From contig DEIT01000170.1 in the NCBI GenBank assembly GCA_002352635.1, positions 1 through 6,550 on the forward strand: a DNA stretch of 6,550 nt, written 5' to 3'. Below are positions 6,442 through 6,550 of this stretch, piece by piece. Under the pieces are notes generated by a model. That model was not told the DNA's origin. It ran no database searches and was given only the letters and a program-made list of their open reading frames with translations. Each line of letters begins with the position of its first letter. Position 1 is the first letter of the stretch. Source of the stretch: Hyphomicrobiaceae bacterium UBA2767 (GTDB lineage: Bacteria; Pseudomonadota; Alphaproteobacteria; Rhizobiales; Methyloligellaceae). The position numbers and the translations under genes are program-made.

Positions 6442-6549
6442 TCAATCGTTCGACCTTACCCTTGGATAGGACTGATTTAGTTCTTCATAATTCACCCAAT
6501 CGGATACGGCACGAATCAGGCTTTGACTTTGTCCTTGGGCGAGAACATC
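6442..6549 (-). other. Unidentified partial open frame entering from the right edge
   Basis: A minus frame is open from the window edge for 35 residues (including SLIRAVSDWVNYEELNQSYP) and stops with TGA at 6442-6444. It has no start within the window. The DWVNY portion faintly recalls the end of some transposases, but the RPH-type block that would follow is absent. It could be the true C-terminus of a gene to the right, a decayed transposase, or a chance frame. Confidence 0.2.
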
Positions 6550-6550
6550 T

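Noticed and set aside
1..6550. CRISPR array, tRNA or rRNA gene
   Set aside because: No regularly spaced repeats and no tRNA or rRNA hallmark sequences were seen on either strand.

Overview
The window reads as an alphaproteobacterial, probably rhizobial, accessory region. The evidence is moderately high GC, the type of RND pump and adaptor, an AhpD-like peroxidase-related protein, a decayed 'hydrolase' of a family I know from Rhizobiales, an FNR/FixK-type anaerobox, and mobile-element debris at the right end. A plasmid or symbiotic-island location is inference. All intact genes lie on the minus strand, so transcription runs right to left.

Layout from right to left. Positions 6550-5964 hold no intact gene. 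This is a mosaic of scraps: an unidentified partial frame at the window edge (6549-6442), an imperfect palindrome resembling IS ends (6370-6396), an unidentified open stretch (6284-6158), a plus-strand scrap of a nitronate monooxygenase-like gene (about 6085-6156), and, abutting it, the C-terminus of a DDE integrase-type transposase on the minus strand (to 5964). Next comes an intact 192-residue CxxC peroxidase-related protein (5846-5268).

The spacer 5267-5013 carries small palindromes and a good FNR/FixK-type site, TTGAC-N4-ATCAA at 5068-5081. A possible -10 hexamer sits at about the spacing expected of a class II FNR-family promoter. This promoter would read into a small hydrolase-family gene (5012-4698) that is broken by an in-frame TGA and lacks a recognisable C-terminal half. 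About 50 bases further on begins a two-gene efflux operon: a periplasmic adaptor (4646-3261) and an RND inner-membrane transporter (3264-118), coupled by a 4-base GTGA overlap.

The two efflux proteins would form the inner-membrane and periplasmic parts of a tripartite proton-driven exporter. No outer-membrane channel is visible, although an open frame runs off the left edge just after the transporter and could be the start of one. The most distinctive biology is an apparently oxygen-responsive promoter whose first gene is dead but which may still read into the pump operon. I see no evidence for a wholly new defence or metabolic system.
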